Assembly (NCBI GenBank): GCA_035258565.1
Contig: DATFXF010000156.1
Span: 1 to 41,965 of the forward strand
DNA from: DATFXF01 sp035258565
Lineage (GTDB): Bacteria; Acidobacteriota; Terriglobia; Acidiferrales; UBA7541
Length of the DNA: 41,965 nt
Direction of reading: 5' to 3'
Shown here: positions 25,356 through 33,406 of the stretch, one piece after another
Layout of the letters: the number at the start of each line of letters is the position of its first letter
How positions within the stretch are numbered: the first letter of the stretch is position 1
Made by a program: the position numbers and the translations under genes
The notes under the pieces: generated by a model
Databases searched by the model: none
The model's input: the letters and a program-made list of their open reading frames with translations, nothing else
What the model was told of the DNA's origin: nothing

Positions 25356-25697
25356 CTAACTTGGCGAAGGCTCGCCAGGCGTGACGGCCGCTGCCTGTGC
25401 GGGGGGAACCCCGTTGACGAAGTCCTTCAATTCCTTACTGGGCTTGAAGAATGGAATCCGCTTGGGCGGCACTTCCACCTTGGCCCCGGTTTTCGGATTG
25501 CGTCCCGTGCGGCCGCGCCGCTGGCGGGTGCGGAAGCTGCCGAAGCCGCGGATCTCGATCTTATCGCCACTCTGCAAGGCCTGAATGATGCTCTCGAAGA
25601 TGGTCTCCACAATGGTCTCCGACTCCTTGCGCGCTAGTTCCGTCACCCGCACGACCTCCTCAACGAGGTCGGCCTTGGTCATGGTGGCATCTTTCAT
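25356..25697 (-). CDS. HU/IHF-family DNA-bending protein
   Basis: A 113-aa protein with the complete HU/IHF fold: TKADLVEEVVRVTELARK at the N-terminus, GDKIEIRGFGSF, the arm motif GRNPKTGAKVEVPPKRIPFFKPSKELK (in part) and a short Pro/Ala tail. IHF-beta-like features include the RGFGSF and the order next to rpsA, as in E. coli, where ihfB follows rpsA. The start is ambiguous: ATG 25697 has GGGGTG 7 nt upstream, ATG 25682 gives the canonical MTKADL start, and 25715 is less likely. It starts 153 bp after the rpsA stop on the same strand and leads the HIT / acyl-CoA dehydrogenase run. Confidence 0.92.
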   Translation of the reverse strand: MKDATMTKADLVEEVVRVTELARKESETIVETIFESIIQALQSGDKIEIRGFGSFRTRQRRGRTGRNPKTGAKVEVPPKRIPFFKPSKELKDFVNGVPPAQAAAVTPGEPSPS

Positions 25698-25849
25698 CGT
25701 CGTGCACCCCAGCATCGTAAGTATGGAGTGACTGGGCCCGTTCCCGGCTGGCCGGCGCTCCCTCTAGGGGTCAACCGGCGGCCTTTCCATACCATCAATT
25801 GGCCCTGGAGGGAAACAAAATTCGTGGCGGCACGGGACGGGGTGCGCGG

Positions 25850-27745
25850 CTAGAGCGACTCACGCTTCGAGAGAATTGCGTCGCCGATCGTCGCCGTCGG
25901 AGACGACTTCGAGGAGCGGTACTCTTGCATTTCGCGCCGCTCGGCCTGCTTCTGCGCCGCGCGATAGCTCAGGCCGATCTTGTGCTGCTCGGGATTGAGC
26001 TTGATGATCTTAAAGTCGTACTCCTGTCCCACCGCGAGCGGCACGGCCGTCTTCTCGCCGCGCGGCGCCGGGGGCTTCTCGCCTTTGCTGCGGCGCTCTT
26101 CGATCTCCGAGATGTGGCACAGCCCCTCGATGCCCGCGGCCAATTCCACAAAGGCGCCAAAGTTCGTCAACCGCGAGACACGCCCGCGAACCACTTGATC
26201 CACTTTGTGCGCGGCAAACCAGTCGGCCCAGATGTCGTTCACCTGCTTGATGCCCAGCGAAACCCGGCGGTTGGCGGTATCCATCTTCAGCACACGCGCC
26301 TGGACCGTGTCGCCCTTCTTGAACACCTCCCCCGGGTTCTTGATTCGCTCGGTCCAGCTGATGTCGCTGACGTGGATCAGACCGTCGAAGCCCTCCTCGA
26401 TTTCGACGAACGCGCCGAAGTCGGTCAGATTCCGCACGCGGCCGGAGACGATTGTGCCCACCGGATATTTCTCCGCCAGCACTTGCCAGGGGTCGGGCAT
26501 CGTCTGTTTGAGCCCCAGTGAGATGCGCCGCTGTTCGGGCTTGATGTCGAGCACCACGACTTCGACTTGATCGCCGAGCGAGACGATTCTCGAGGGGTGC
26601 TTCATGCGCTTCGACCAACTCATCTCGCTCACATGTACGAGCCCTTCGACCCCGGGCTCGAGCTCGACAAATGCACCATAGTCGGTAATGCCAACCACGC
26701 GACCCGGCACGCGCACGCCAAGCGCGTAACGCTCCGGCACCACGGCCCAGGGGTCGGGCAGCAGTTGCTTGCGTCCCAGCGAGACGCGCATCTTCTCGCG
26801 ATCAAACTTCAGCACCTTGACTTCCATTTCCTGCCCCGGTGAAACCGCCTGCGAAGGGTGTGCGAGCCGGCCCCAGGAGAGGTCGGTGATGTGCAGCAAC
26901 CCGTCGAGCCCGCCCAAATCCACGAAGACGCCGTAGTCAGTGATGTTCTTCACCCTGCCGGTGATCACCTGGCCTTCGACGAGCGATTCTAGGAGCTTCT
27001 GCCGTTGTGCCTCGAGTTCCTCCTCAAGGATCACGCGCCGGCTCACCACGACGTTGCCGCGCTTGCGGTTCATCTTCAGCACGCGGCACGGGATCTCCCG
27101 ACCCTTCCACGCCTCTAGATCGTGCGCCGGGCGGAGGTCCACCTGCGAGGCTGGCAGAAACGCACGGATGCCCAGATCCACCACCAGCCCGCCCTTAATG
27201 CGGTCCACCACTTGTCCGGTCAGGTGGATGCGCTGGCGATAGGACTTCTCGATGTTTTCCCAGGCGCGGCGACGACGCGCGCGCTGGTAGGAAAGCAGGA
27301 TGTAGCCTTCCTTCTCTTCGTTCAGGAGCTGCACTTCGATCCTCTGGCCAGGCTCGAGGCGCACGCCGCCTTCGGATTCGACGAGCTCCTGCGCGGGAAT
27401 CAGTCCTTCGGATTTCGCGCCGATATCCACGACCACGCCCAACTCGGTGACGGCAATCACGCGCCCCTCGGCCATCTCTCCCTCCGCCGGAGTCGGCGGT
27501 GGCGCGGAGTACCGTTCCATGAGCTGATCCATTCTCTCCGGGACCTCGACGGACTCGAGCGTGGGTTTCGCAGACTCCTGAGCCGGCACTTCGGCCGGGG
27601 TGACGGGCTCAGCGCGCGCTGGCGCGGCGGCTTGGCCGCCGGTTTGCGGGGTGACTTCGGCCGCCGGTCGTTCGGCAGAGCTGGAAGCTGCTCGAACCGC
27701 GGTCGTGGAACGCTGGGGGGTTCGGTTTTCCCACTCCGGCGACAT
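25850..27745 (-). CDS. rpsA: 30S ribosomal protein S1
   Basis: S1 binds mRNA on the 30S subunit and helps load messages with weak or structured SDs. The 631-aa product has six S1 domains, at about 88-155, 171-237, 257-326, 343-413, 430-500 and 515-596. Domains 3-6 carry the typical TDYGxFV / GLxHxS(D/E) pattern. An Ala/Pro/Glu-rich N-terminal extension of about 85 residues precedes them and is longer than in E. coli S1. Translation from ATG 27745 is supported by GGGAGG 8 nt upstream; the open frame extends to 28405 into the DnaC-like gene, as a shadow. A promoter lies about 125 bp upstream. Confidence 0.95.
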   Translation of the reverse strand: MSPEWENRTPQRSTTAVRAASSSAERPAAEVTPQTGGQAAAPARAEPVTPAEVPAQESAKPTLESVEVPERMDQLMERYSAPPPTPAEGEMAEGRVIAVTELGVVVDIGAKSEGLIPAQELVESEGGVRLEPGQRIEVQLLNEEKEGYILLSYQRARRRRAWENIEKSYRQRIHLTGQVVDRIKGGLVVDLGIRAFLPASQVDLRPAHDLEAWKGREIPCRVLKMNRKRGNVVVSRRVILEEELEAQRQKLLESLVEGQVITGRVKNITDYGVFVDLGGLDGLLHITDLSWGRLAHPSQAVSPGQEMEVKVLKFDREKMRVSLGRKQLLPDPWAVVPERYALGVRVPGRVVGITDYGAFVELEPGVEGLVHVSEMSWSKRMKHPSRIVSLGDQVEVVVLDIKPEQRRISLGLKQTMPDPWQVLAEKYPVGTIVSGRVRNLTDFGAFVEIEEGFDGLIHVSDISWTERIKNPGEVFKKGDTVQARVLKMDTANRRVSLGIKQVNDIWADWFAAHKVDQVVRGRVSRLTNFGAFVELAAGIEGLCHISEIEERRSKGEKPPAPRGEKTAVPLAVGQEYDFKIIKLNPEQHKIGLSYRAAQKQAERREMQEYRSSKSSPTATIGDAILSKRESL

Positions 27746-27868
27746 CCAGGCAGCCTCCCAGAGGAAACTTACCCTGCTCGCTGAGGTCTGCCGCCACTGG
27801 GATTTCCCGTGGACGGTGCGAGAGCAAGGAAGGAGATGCAGCGGCCGTCTAAACGCCGCATCGTTCGC

Positions 27869-27898
27869 ATGATACGCGTGCTTCCGAGGCCTTGTCAA
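27869..27898 (-). promoter_or_regulatory. Sigma70-type promoter for rpsA
   Basis: On the minus strand, TTGACA (27898-27893), 18-bp spacer, TATCAT (27874-27869). The start point would be near 27862, leaving a leader of about 115 nt. Three GCACCAA repeats lie just upstream at 27909, 27917 and 27927. Confidence 0.7.
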
Positions 27899-28028
27899 TA
27901 AACCGAAAGCACCAAAGCACCAACAAGCACCAACGCCACACGCGCGTTTTCTAGGAGCGCTGACTCCTCGGGCTCGGAGCAGACGGTTCTCGCTTCGGAA
28001 GGAGAGGAAGGAAAACAACGCCGGGCCG

Positions 28029-28868
28029 CTAGGAGCGCACGCGGCCGGCCTGGCGAATCTCCCTGCGGTAGTCGGGAGCAACGAGTTCGACCGTACGGCA
28101 CATTTCGTAGAGCCGCGAGCGGATGCGCTGGCCGACGCGCTCGGCGAGCGCATCCTCGTGCGTGCCGGGAAGGGTTTGGCCCGAAGGCAACCGCTGCTCG
28201 CTCGGAACGCTCCCGGTCGAGCGCGGGCCTTCGCCACGCGCCGAGGTGGCGTCCAGATAGTTGGTCGTGAGAATCGTGATGCGCTTTTCGTTGTAGCGCG
28301 TGTTGAGGACGTGGCCGACGGTCTCGAGCGCCCACGCGGAAGGTTTGCTGGCCCCCAGGTCATCGAGCAGAAGCAACTCAGCCTCGAGCACCGGCTCGAG
28401 GACACCGAGCTCCGTGGCCGGGTTCTCGGGATTATAGCTAGCTTGAATCTCCTTGAGCAGTTCGCGGTAGTCGTAGAAGAGGCCGCCGTGGCCGCGCAGC
28501 ACGAGTTGCTTGAGCGCCGCCACGGCCAGGTGCGTCTTGCCGGTGCCGCAGGGGCCCATCAGCAGCAGGCCAGAATCGGTGCCCACCGGAAAGTCGCGAG
28601 CGAAGCTTTCGACCACGAGCTTGGCCTGCTCGAGGCTGCGGTCCCACCGAGCGCCCTCCGCTTCCCCTTCGTACAGGTCGGTGTCGAAGTTCGAGAAGTC
28701 GCAGGGCTCGTAGCGTCGCGGGATACGCGCACGCTCGAGTAGACGCATCGTTCGGTCGCTCCGCGAGCAATCGCAGCGCACCGCCGCGCGCGCCGGCGTC
28801 TCGCCCTCCTCGCTTCGAACCATCTTCCAGCCCGTGCCGCCGCATTGCGCGCAATCCGGCTGCGCCAT
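28029..28868 (-). CDS. DnaC/DnaI-like AAA+ ATPase with N-terminal zinc finger
   Basis: A 279-aa protein. Cysteines at 6, 9, 32 and 34 (CAQC and CDC) make a likely zinc site, followed by an AAA+ core with Walker A GPCGTGKT at 105-112 and Walker B LLLLDD at 165-170. The segment from RITILTTNY to RIRSRLYEM fits sensor motifs. The family includes helicase loaders DnaC/DnaI and IstB transposase helpers. No transposase is near, so a chromosomal loader role is more likely. ATG 28868 is chosen because of a promoter with TATGCT 6 nt upstream; the frame opens earlier, at 29111. rpsA follows after 283 bp. Confidence 0.85.
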   Translation of the reverse strand: MAQPDCAQCGGTGWKMVRSEEGETPARAAVRCDCSRSDRTMRLLERARIPRRYEPCDFSNFDTDLYEGEAEGARWDRSLEQAKLVVESFARDFPVGTDSGLLLMGPCGTGKTHLAVAALKQLVLRGHGGLFYDYRELLKEIQASYNPENPATELGVLEPVLEAELLLLDDLGASKPSAWALETVGHVLNTRYNEKRITILTTNYLDATSARGEGPRSTGSVPSEQRLPSGQTLPGTHEDALAERVGQRIRSRLYEMCRTVELVAPDYRREIRQAGRVRS

Positions 28869-28874
28869 AAAGAG

Positions 28875-28903
28875 AGCATAGGCGCACCGCGGGTCGGGCG
28901 CAA
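28875..28903 (-). promoter_or_regulatory. Promoter for the DnaC-like gene, leaderless
   Basis: On the minus strand, TTGCGC (28903-28898), 17-bp spacer, TATGCT (28880-28875), then 6 nt to the ATG. The transcript should start at the A of the start codon. Confidence 0.5.
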
Positions 28904-28976
28904 GTCGAGCCCAGTGTGGAAACCCGCGCCCACTGTGGAAACTGGCTTGGTGATCTTTTCGGTTCCTTCTGGGACC

Positions 28977-29003
28977 AAAAAAACCCCGAGCTTGGACCCG
29001 GAG
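28977..29003 (-). terminator. Intrinsic terminator after hspR
   Basis: On the minus strand, CTCCGGG-TCCAAG-CTCGGGG forms a 7-bp stem (with wobble pairs) followed directly by seven T. It lies 49 bp after the hspR stop, so it should end the dnaK operon transcript before the DnaC-like gene. Confidence 0.7.
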
Positions 29004-29052
29004 GGGGCAGGTAGATATCGCGCACTCGATGGGAGGAACTATGAATGCAGCG

Positions 29053-29451
29053 CTACTTGTGCACGCGGATAGCGCGAGGCGGAGCGAGGCGCACGATGGC
29101 ATCGCGCGCACGCGACTCCCGGGCGGAACTCAACCCGCGCACCATCTCTTCCTGCACGAAGCGCGTGAACTCTTCCATCTGCTTCTGCATCTCGGCCATC
29201 TTCTCGCGCATGTTCAGAATGATCTCGATTCCCGCAAGGTTCACGCCCATTTCGCGCGTCAGCGTAAGGATCACTTCGAGCCGCCCCAGGTCCTCGTCGG
29301 TGTAGAGGCGCGTATTGCCCTGCGAGCGCGAAGGCTTGAGCAGCCCGGCGCGTTCGTAGAGACGCAGCGTCTGCGGATGAATTTTGTAGAGGCTCGCGAC
29401 GGCGCTGATCATGTACCCCGTGCGCGCCTTCTTCTTTGCTCGAGCGGCCAT
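29053..29451 (-). CDS. hspR: HspR, MerR-type heat-shock repressor
   Basis: A 132-aa MerR-family regulator. The N-terminal winged helix-turn-helix reads YMISAVASLYKIHPQTLRLYERAGLL and then RLYTDEDL, the hallmark of HspR. A coiled-coil region (MREKMAEMQKQMEEF) and a basic tail follow. HspR represses dnaK operons at HAIR sites and in Streptomyces uses DnaK as co-repressor (known from the family). Here a HAIR-like site sits on the dnaK promoter at 33127-33147, so a feedback loop is expected. The start ATG has GGGAG 5 nt upstream and is 10 bp after dnaJ. Confidence 0.93.
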   Translation of the reverse strand: MAARAKKKARTGYMISAVASLYKIHPQTLRLYERAGLLKPSRSQGNTRLYTDEDLGRLEVILTLTREMGVNLAGIEIILNMREKMAEMQKQMEEFTRFVQEEMVRGLSSARESRARDAIVRLAPPRAIRVHK

Positions 29452-29461
29452 GCGTTCTCCC

Positions 29462-30607
29462 CTAGAGGCCCGCGCGGGTGAACAGGTCCTGCCGCGGGTC
29501 TTCCGGTGTCAGCTTGCTGAGCTCGCGCAGCAGATTGCGGACGCGTTCATCCACCGGCTTGGGCACCACCACCTGCACTTCGACATACTGATCCCCGCGG
29601 CGCCGCGGGTCGCGCACCGAGGGCACACCCTTCTCGCGCAGGCGGAACTTCTGCCCACTGTTCGTGCCCGGAGGAATGCGCAACACCGAGCGGCCGTCCA
29701 TGGTGGGCACTTCGATCTTGGCGCCGAGGCTGGCTTCGCTGACGGTGATGGGCACGGTGATATAGAGATCGTCGCCACGGCGGTCGAAGAACGGATGCGG
29801 CTCGACCTCGGTGATGATGTAAAGATCGCCGGGCGGGCCGCCAAGCGTGCCCGCGTTCCCGCGGCCCGGCACGCGCACCCGTGACCCCGTCTGCACTCCG
29901 GCAGGGATGCGCACCTCCAGCGTATCGGCCCGGCGGACGCGGCCTTCGCCGCCGCAGGCACGGCAAATCGTGCGGAGCCGTCCGGTGCCACCGCAGCGCG
30001 TGCAGGTCATTTTGAAGCGCATGCGCCCGCTCGTCTCGGTGACCTGCCCCGAGCCGCCGCACGCGGTGCAGACCTGCTGCGCATCGCCCACGGCTCCGGT
30101 GCCCCGGCACTGGCCGCAGGTATCCAGCCGTGTGATGGTCAGCTTCTTTACCGTACCCCGCACCGCTTCCCAGAAACCGATCTTGATCTGATATTCGAGA
30201 TCGCTGCCTGGCTCGGCCTGTGTGGCTGCGGCCTCCGGTGACGCGCCGCGGAAGAACTGGCTGAAGATGTCGCGGAAGCTCCTGCCGCCGGCCCCGCCGA
30301 AGTCGAAGCCGCCAAAATCGAAATTGATTTCGCCCGGCCCGCCACCCGACCCCGGCGGCGGCCCACCCTGATAATTCTCCGCGTAGAAGCCGAATTGGTC
30401 GTACATCTGGCGTTTCTTTGAGTCGGAGAGAACGCCGTAGGCTTCCTGAATCTGCTTAAACTTTTCTTCGGCGGACTTGTCGCCCGGGTTCACGTCCGGG
30501 TGATACTTGCGGGCAAGCTTGCGGTAAGCGTGGCGGATCTCCTTGAGCGTGGCCCGGCGTGGCACTCCGAGCAGCTCATAATAGTCTTGTTTGGTCGTTG
30601 TCGGCAT
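29462..30607 (-). CDS. dnaJ: Type I DnaJ co-chaperone
   Basis: A 381-aa Hsp40 that stimulates DnaK ATPase activity and hands over unfolded clients. The J domain is at about 5-70, with HPD in KYHPDVNPG. A Gly/Phe-rich linker follows (GEINFDFGGFDFGG). The zinc domain has four CxxCxGxG motifs (CGQCRGTG, CTACGGSG, CTRCGGTG, CRACGGEG), and two C-terminal peptide-binding domains follow. An in-frame GTG just before the ATG (30610) could also initiate. It sits 21 bp after the 126-aa protein gene and 10 bp before hspR. Confidence 0.96.
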   Translation of the reverse strand: MPTTTKQDYYELLGVPRRATLKEIRHAYRKLARKYHPDVNPGDKSAEEKFKQIQEAYGVLSDSKKRQMYDQFGFYAENYQGGPPPGSGGGPGEINFDFGGFDFGGAGGRSFRDIFSQFFRGASPEAAATQAEPGSDLEYQIKIGFWEAVRGTVKKLTITRLDTCGQCRGTGAVGDAQQVCTACGGSGQVTETSGRMRFKMTCTRCGGTGRLRTICRACGGEGRVRRADTLEVRIPAGVQTGSRVRVPGRGNAGTLGGPPGDLYIITEVEPHPFFDRRGDDLYITVPITVSEASLGAKIEVPTMDGRSVLRIPPGTNSGQKFRLREKGVPSVRDPRRRGDQYVEVQVVVPKPVDERVRNLLRELSKLTPEDPRQDLFTRAGL

Positions 30608-30628
30608 CACATGCTCACGCGCGGATGC

Positions 30629-31009
30629 TTACCATTTCAACCAGCGGGCGTTCAGCTCCGCCAGCTCCTGCTGTTCACGCGCTAGCTCTTCGCGGCGACG
30701 CCGCCGCTCCTCGTCCAGCCGGCCGCCGAGCGCGGCCTCCTTCTCGTTCGCCCGGCCGATCCACTGGTCGATCCAGCGAATCTTTTCCTCGACGCTCCCG
30801 GCCTCGGAACGAAAGCGAAGGACGGCCCCGCTCATCTCCACCGCGCGGGGCGGAAATTGGGACGGGAACGAGTGCTGCGCGTCATAGAATAGCCGCTTCC
30901 AGTCCGCGCTCGGCGGTTCGCTGAGCGCCACCTGGATCATGTAAAAGTCTTCGCGCAGCTTCCCGACCGCCTGCGGCGGGCCAGCGCGCTTGATCCCCTC
31001 GGTCACCAT
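30629..31009 (-). CDS. Unknown 126-aa protein in the dnaK-dnaJ gap
   Basis: The ATG at 31009 has GCGGAAA upstream; the frame continues to 31042 without support. The protein has a compact N-terminal half (KLREDFYMIQVALSEPPSADW, RLFYDAQHSFPSQFPPRAVEM) and a strongly charged C-terminal coiled coil (EEKIRWIDQWIGRANEKEAA, then RRRREELAREQQELAELNARW in part). It has no signal peptide or membrane span. This is the usual place for grpE in dnaK-grpE-dnaJ clusters, but I see no GrpE features (no C-terminal beta domain with RPAxVxV). It could assist or tether the chaperone. Function is unknown. Confidence 0.75.
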   Translation of the reverse strand: MVTEGIKRAGPPQAVGKLREDFYMIQVALSEPPSADWKRLFYDAQHSFPSQFPPRAVEMSGAVLRFRSEAGSVEEKIRWIDQWIGRANEKEAALGGRLDEERRRRREELAREQQELAELNARWLKW

Positions 31010-31116
31010 GTTTCCGCTTGCGCCGCCTGGAAAACGGTGCACAGCCCACGAGGCCGCCTTGGCTCAGTCGGGCGGCCCCGTGGGTGCGCCGCTAAACGCT
31101 CGATCGACGCTAGGCG

Positions 31117-33051
31117 TTAATTCGGCTTCTTCGATTCGTCCACATCCACATACTCGGCGTCGATCACTTCACCTTGGCCCGCACCCTTGCCCGAACCCGT
31201 CGCGCCCGGGCCGCCCGCTCCGCCTGCCGCGGCACCTGCACTCGGCGCGGTGCCGCTGCGGTAGAGCACCTCGGCGATCTTGTGCGAGGCAGTCTCGAGC
31301 GCCTCCATCGCCGACTTGATGCGGTCCACGCCGCCATCGGCCATGGCGCGTTTCGCCTCCTCAAGCGCTGTCTCCGCTGCTTTCACATCGGACTCGGAGA
31401 GCTTCTCGCGGTTCTCGCGCAGGAGCTTCTCGAGCTGATAGACGCGCGTGTCGCACTGGTTGCGGGCCTCGATCTCGGCCAGGCGCTTGCGGTCCTCCTC
31501 CGAGTGCACCTCGGCATCGGCGCGCATCCGCTCGGCTTCCTCCTTGCTGAGGCCCGTCGATGCGGTGATGGTGATTTTCTGCTCCTTATTCGTAGCCATA
31601 TCCTTGGCGGAAACGTTCAGGATGCCGTTGGCGTCGATGTCGAAGGTGACCTCGATCTGCGGCATCCCGCGCGGTGCCGGTGGGATGCCAATCAAGTGGA
31701 ACTTGCCCAGTGTGCGGTTGTCCTTCGCCAGGGGCCGCTCACCTTGCAGCACATGGATCTCGACCGAAGTCTGGTTGTCAGCAGCGGTCGAGAAGACCTC
31801 TGACTTCCGCGTCGGAATCGTTGTGTTGCGCGGGATCAGGACGGTCATCACACCTCCCAGCGTCTCGACACCCAGGGAGAGCGGAGTGACGTCGAGGAGC
31901 AGAATGTCCTTCACCTCGCCGCCCAGCACGCCGCCTTGGATGGCCGCGCCTACCGCTACCACCTCGTCCGGATTCACGCCCTTGTGCGGCTCTTTGCCGT
32001 TGAAAAGGTTCTTCACAATCTCGACGACGCGCGGGATGCGTGTCGAGCCACCCACGAGCACTACTTCGTCAATCTTGTCGGCACCGATACCTGCGTCGCT
32101 CAAAGCCTGCTTCACCGGGCCGATCGTGCGCTCGAGGAGATCCTGCATCAACTGCTCGAGCCTCGACCGGGTGAGCTTCAATTGCAGGTGCTTCGGCCCC
32201 GAGGCATCCGCGGTGATGAACGGCAGATTGATCTCGGTCTCGAGCAACTGCGAGAGATCGCACTTGGCCTTCTCCGCAGCCTCCTTCAGCCGCTGGAGTG
32301 CCATGCGGTCCTTGCTGAGATCGATGCCCTGATCCTTCTTAAACTCGCTGACAATCCACTCGATCACGCGCTGGTCAATGTCGTCCCCGCCCAAATGGGT
32401 GTCGCCAGCCGTGGCCTTCACCTCCACCACGCCTTCACCCACCTCGAGAATGGAGATGTCAAACGTGCCCCCACCCAGGTCGTAGACGGCGATGGTTTCG
32501 TCTTTCTTCTTGTCGAGGCCATAGGCCAGCGCGGCCGCGGTCGGCTCGTTGATGATGCGCAAGACCTCCAGCCCGCCAATCTCGCCCGCCTGCTTGGTGG
32601 CCTGGCGCTGGCTGTCGTTGAAGTAGGCCGGAACCGTGATGACGGCCTTGGTGACCTTCTCGCCGAGGAAGTCCTCCGCGGCGGCCTTGAGTTTTCCTAG
32701 GATCATTGCCGAGATCTCTGGTGGGCTGTAGGCCTTGCCGAGGATCTCCACGCGCGCGTCGTCGTGCGGCCCGCGGACCACCTTATAGGGAACGCGACGC
32801 GCCTCCTCTGCCACCTCATCATAGCGCCGCCCCATGAACCGCTTGATCGAGTACACTGTGTTTTCAGGGTTGGTCACCGCCTGCCGCTTGGCCACTTGCC
32901 CGACCAAGCGCTCGTTCGATTTGGTGATGGCCACCACAGAGGGCGTCGTGCGCGCCCCCTCTTGATTGGGGATGACTACCGGCTCGCCGCCCTGCATGAC
33001 GGCGACAACCGAATTGGTAGTGCCCAAGTCGATACCAATAATCTTACTCAT
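31117..33051 (-). CDS. dnaK: Molecular chaperone DnaK (Hsp70)
   Basis: A 644-aa Hsp70. It starts KIIGIDLGTTNSVVAVMQGG and has DLGGGTFDISILEVG, LVGGSTRIPRV and the linker LLLDVTPLSLGVETLGG leading into the substrate-binding domain. A lidded C-terminus ends in a Gly/Ala-rich tail and EYVDVDESKKPN. Length and motifs are standard. GAGGAGG lies 11 nt before the ATG. Transcription comes from a consensus promoter about 67 bp upstream that overlaps an HspR operator. It leads the dnaK, 126-aa, dnaJ, hspR operon; 107 bp separate it from the next gene. Confidence 0.98.
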   Translation of the reverse strand: MSKIIGIDLGTTNSVVAVMQGGEPVVIPNQEGARTTPSVVAITKSNERLVGQVAKRQAVTNPENTVYSIKRFMGRRYDEVAEEARRVPYKVVRGPHDDARVEILGKAYSPPEISAMILGKLKAAAEDFLGEKVTKAVITVPAYFNDSQRQATKQAGEIGGLEVLRIINEPTAAALAYGLDKKKDETIAVYDLGGGTFDISILEVGEGVVEVKATAGDTHLGGDDIDQRVIEWIVSEFKKDQGIDLSKDRMALQRLKEAAEKAKCDLSQLLETEINLPFITADASGPKHLQLKLTRSRLEQLMQDLLERTIGPVKQALSDAGIGADKIDEVVLVGGSTRIPRVVEIVKNLFNGKEPHKGVNPDEVVAVGAAIQGGVLGGEVKDILLLDVTPLSLGVETLGGVMTVLIPRNTTIPTRKSEVFSTAADNQTSVEIHVLQGERPLAKDNRTLGKFHLIGIPPAPRGMPQIEVTFDIDANGILNVSAKDMATNKEQKITITASTGLSKEEAERMRADAEVHSEEDRKRLAEIEARNQCDTRVYQLEKLLRENREKLSESDVKAAETALEEAKRAMADGGVDRIKSAMEALETASHKIAEVLYRSGTAPSAGAAAGGAGGPGATGSGKGAGQGEVIDAEYVDVDESKKPN

Positions 33052-33117
33052 TGCCGAAACTTCCTCCTCGGGCCAACAGCCCGGCCCACGGGTTTTGCTG
33101 CCTATCAGTCACGGCCC

Positions 33118-33146
33118 ATTATAGAGATTGAGTGCGATTTTGTCAA
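33118..33146 (-). promoter_or_regulatory. Consensus sigma70 promoter of dnaK
   Basis: On the minus strand, TTGACA (33146-33141), exactly 17 bp, TATAAT (33123-33118): a perfect match at both boxes. An A/T-rich stretch lies just upstream of the -35. The start point near 33111 gives a leader of about 60 nt. Such a strong promoter fits a gene held down by a repressor. Confidence 0.9.
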
Positions 33147-33147
33147 G
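33127..33147 (-). promoter_or_regulatory. HspR operator (HAIR-like)
   Basis: CTTGACA-N7-ACTCAAT on the minus strand. The established HAIR consensus is CTTGAGT-N7-ACTCAAG, so the left arm matches 5 of 7 and the right arm 6 of 7 with exact spacing. It covers the whole -35 box and most of the spacer of the dnaK promoter, so bound HspR would block RNA polymerase. Confidence 0.8.
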
Positions 33148-33406
33148 TTTATTGAACAGATACTAAGGTCTTTTTTATGAACAAGTTAGATCATATACTA
33201 GTCTCTGATTCCAAAGCTGCGCTAGCAGAATTCAGCCCTGGCCCAAGTTGCCGCCTCGAGATCTTGGCCGTCAACCGGCGAACGTTCCCGAGCATCCTAG
33301 CTGGTGTGGCTCGCCGGCTAAGGGTCAGAACTCTCGGTCGGGCAGCGAAAAGTTCTCGGAGTCGAGGTAGAATAGCCGCCGCCATTCGTTTGGATAGGAG
33401 GCGAAG
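33148..33406. other. Divergent intergenic region, AT-rich near dnaK
   Basis: No gene is supported here. The first 50-60 bp are clearly richer in A/T than the surroundings, and contain a possible plus-strand pair TTGAAC (33152-33157) and TATGAA (33176-33181) with 18-bp spacing, and a TATACT at 33194-33199. These would transcribe away from dnaK toward the DsbA-like gene. The remainder is ordinary GC-rich sequence. Confidence 0.35.
33368..33373 (+). promoter_or_regulatory. -10 box for the DsbA-like gene
   Basis: TAGAAT, preceded by GAGG, 33 nt before the GTG start at 33407. It would leave a leader of about 27 nt that includes the AGGAGG SD. No -35 match. Confidence 0.4.

Noticed and set aside
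27901..27940. GCACCAA triplet repeat as a CRISPR-like or mobile repeat
   Set aside because: Copies are 7 nt with 8-10-nt spacing, too short and too few; no cas genes.
29030..29052. Possible tiny plus-strand gene with GGAGG before ATG at about 29041
   Set aside because: The frame runs antisense through hspR, so the SD-like match is probably chance.
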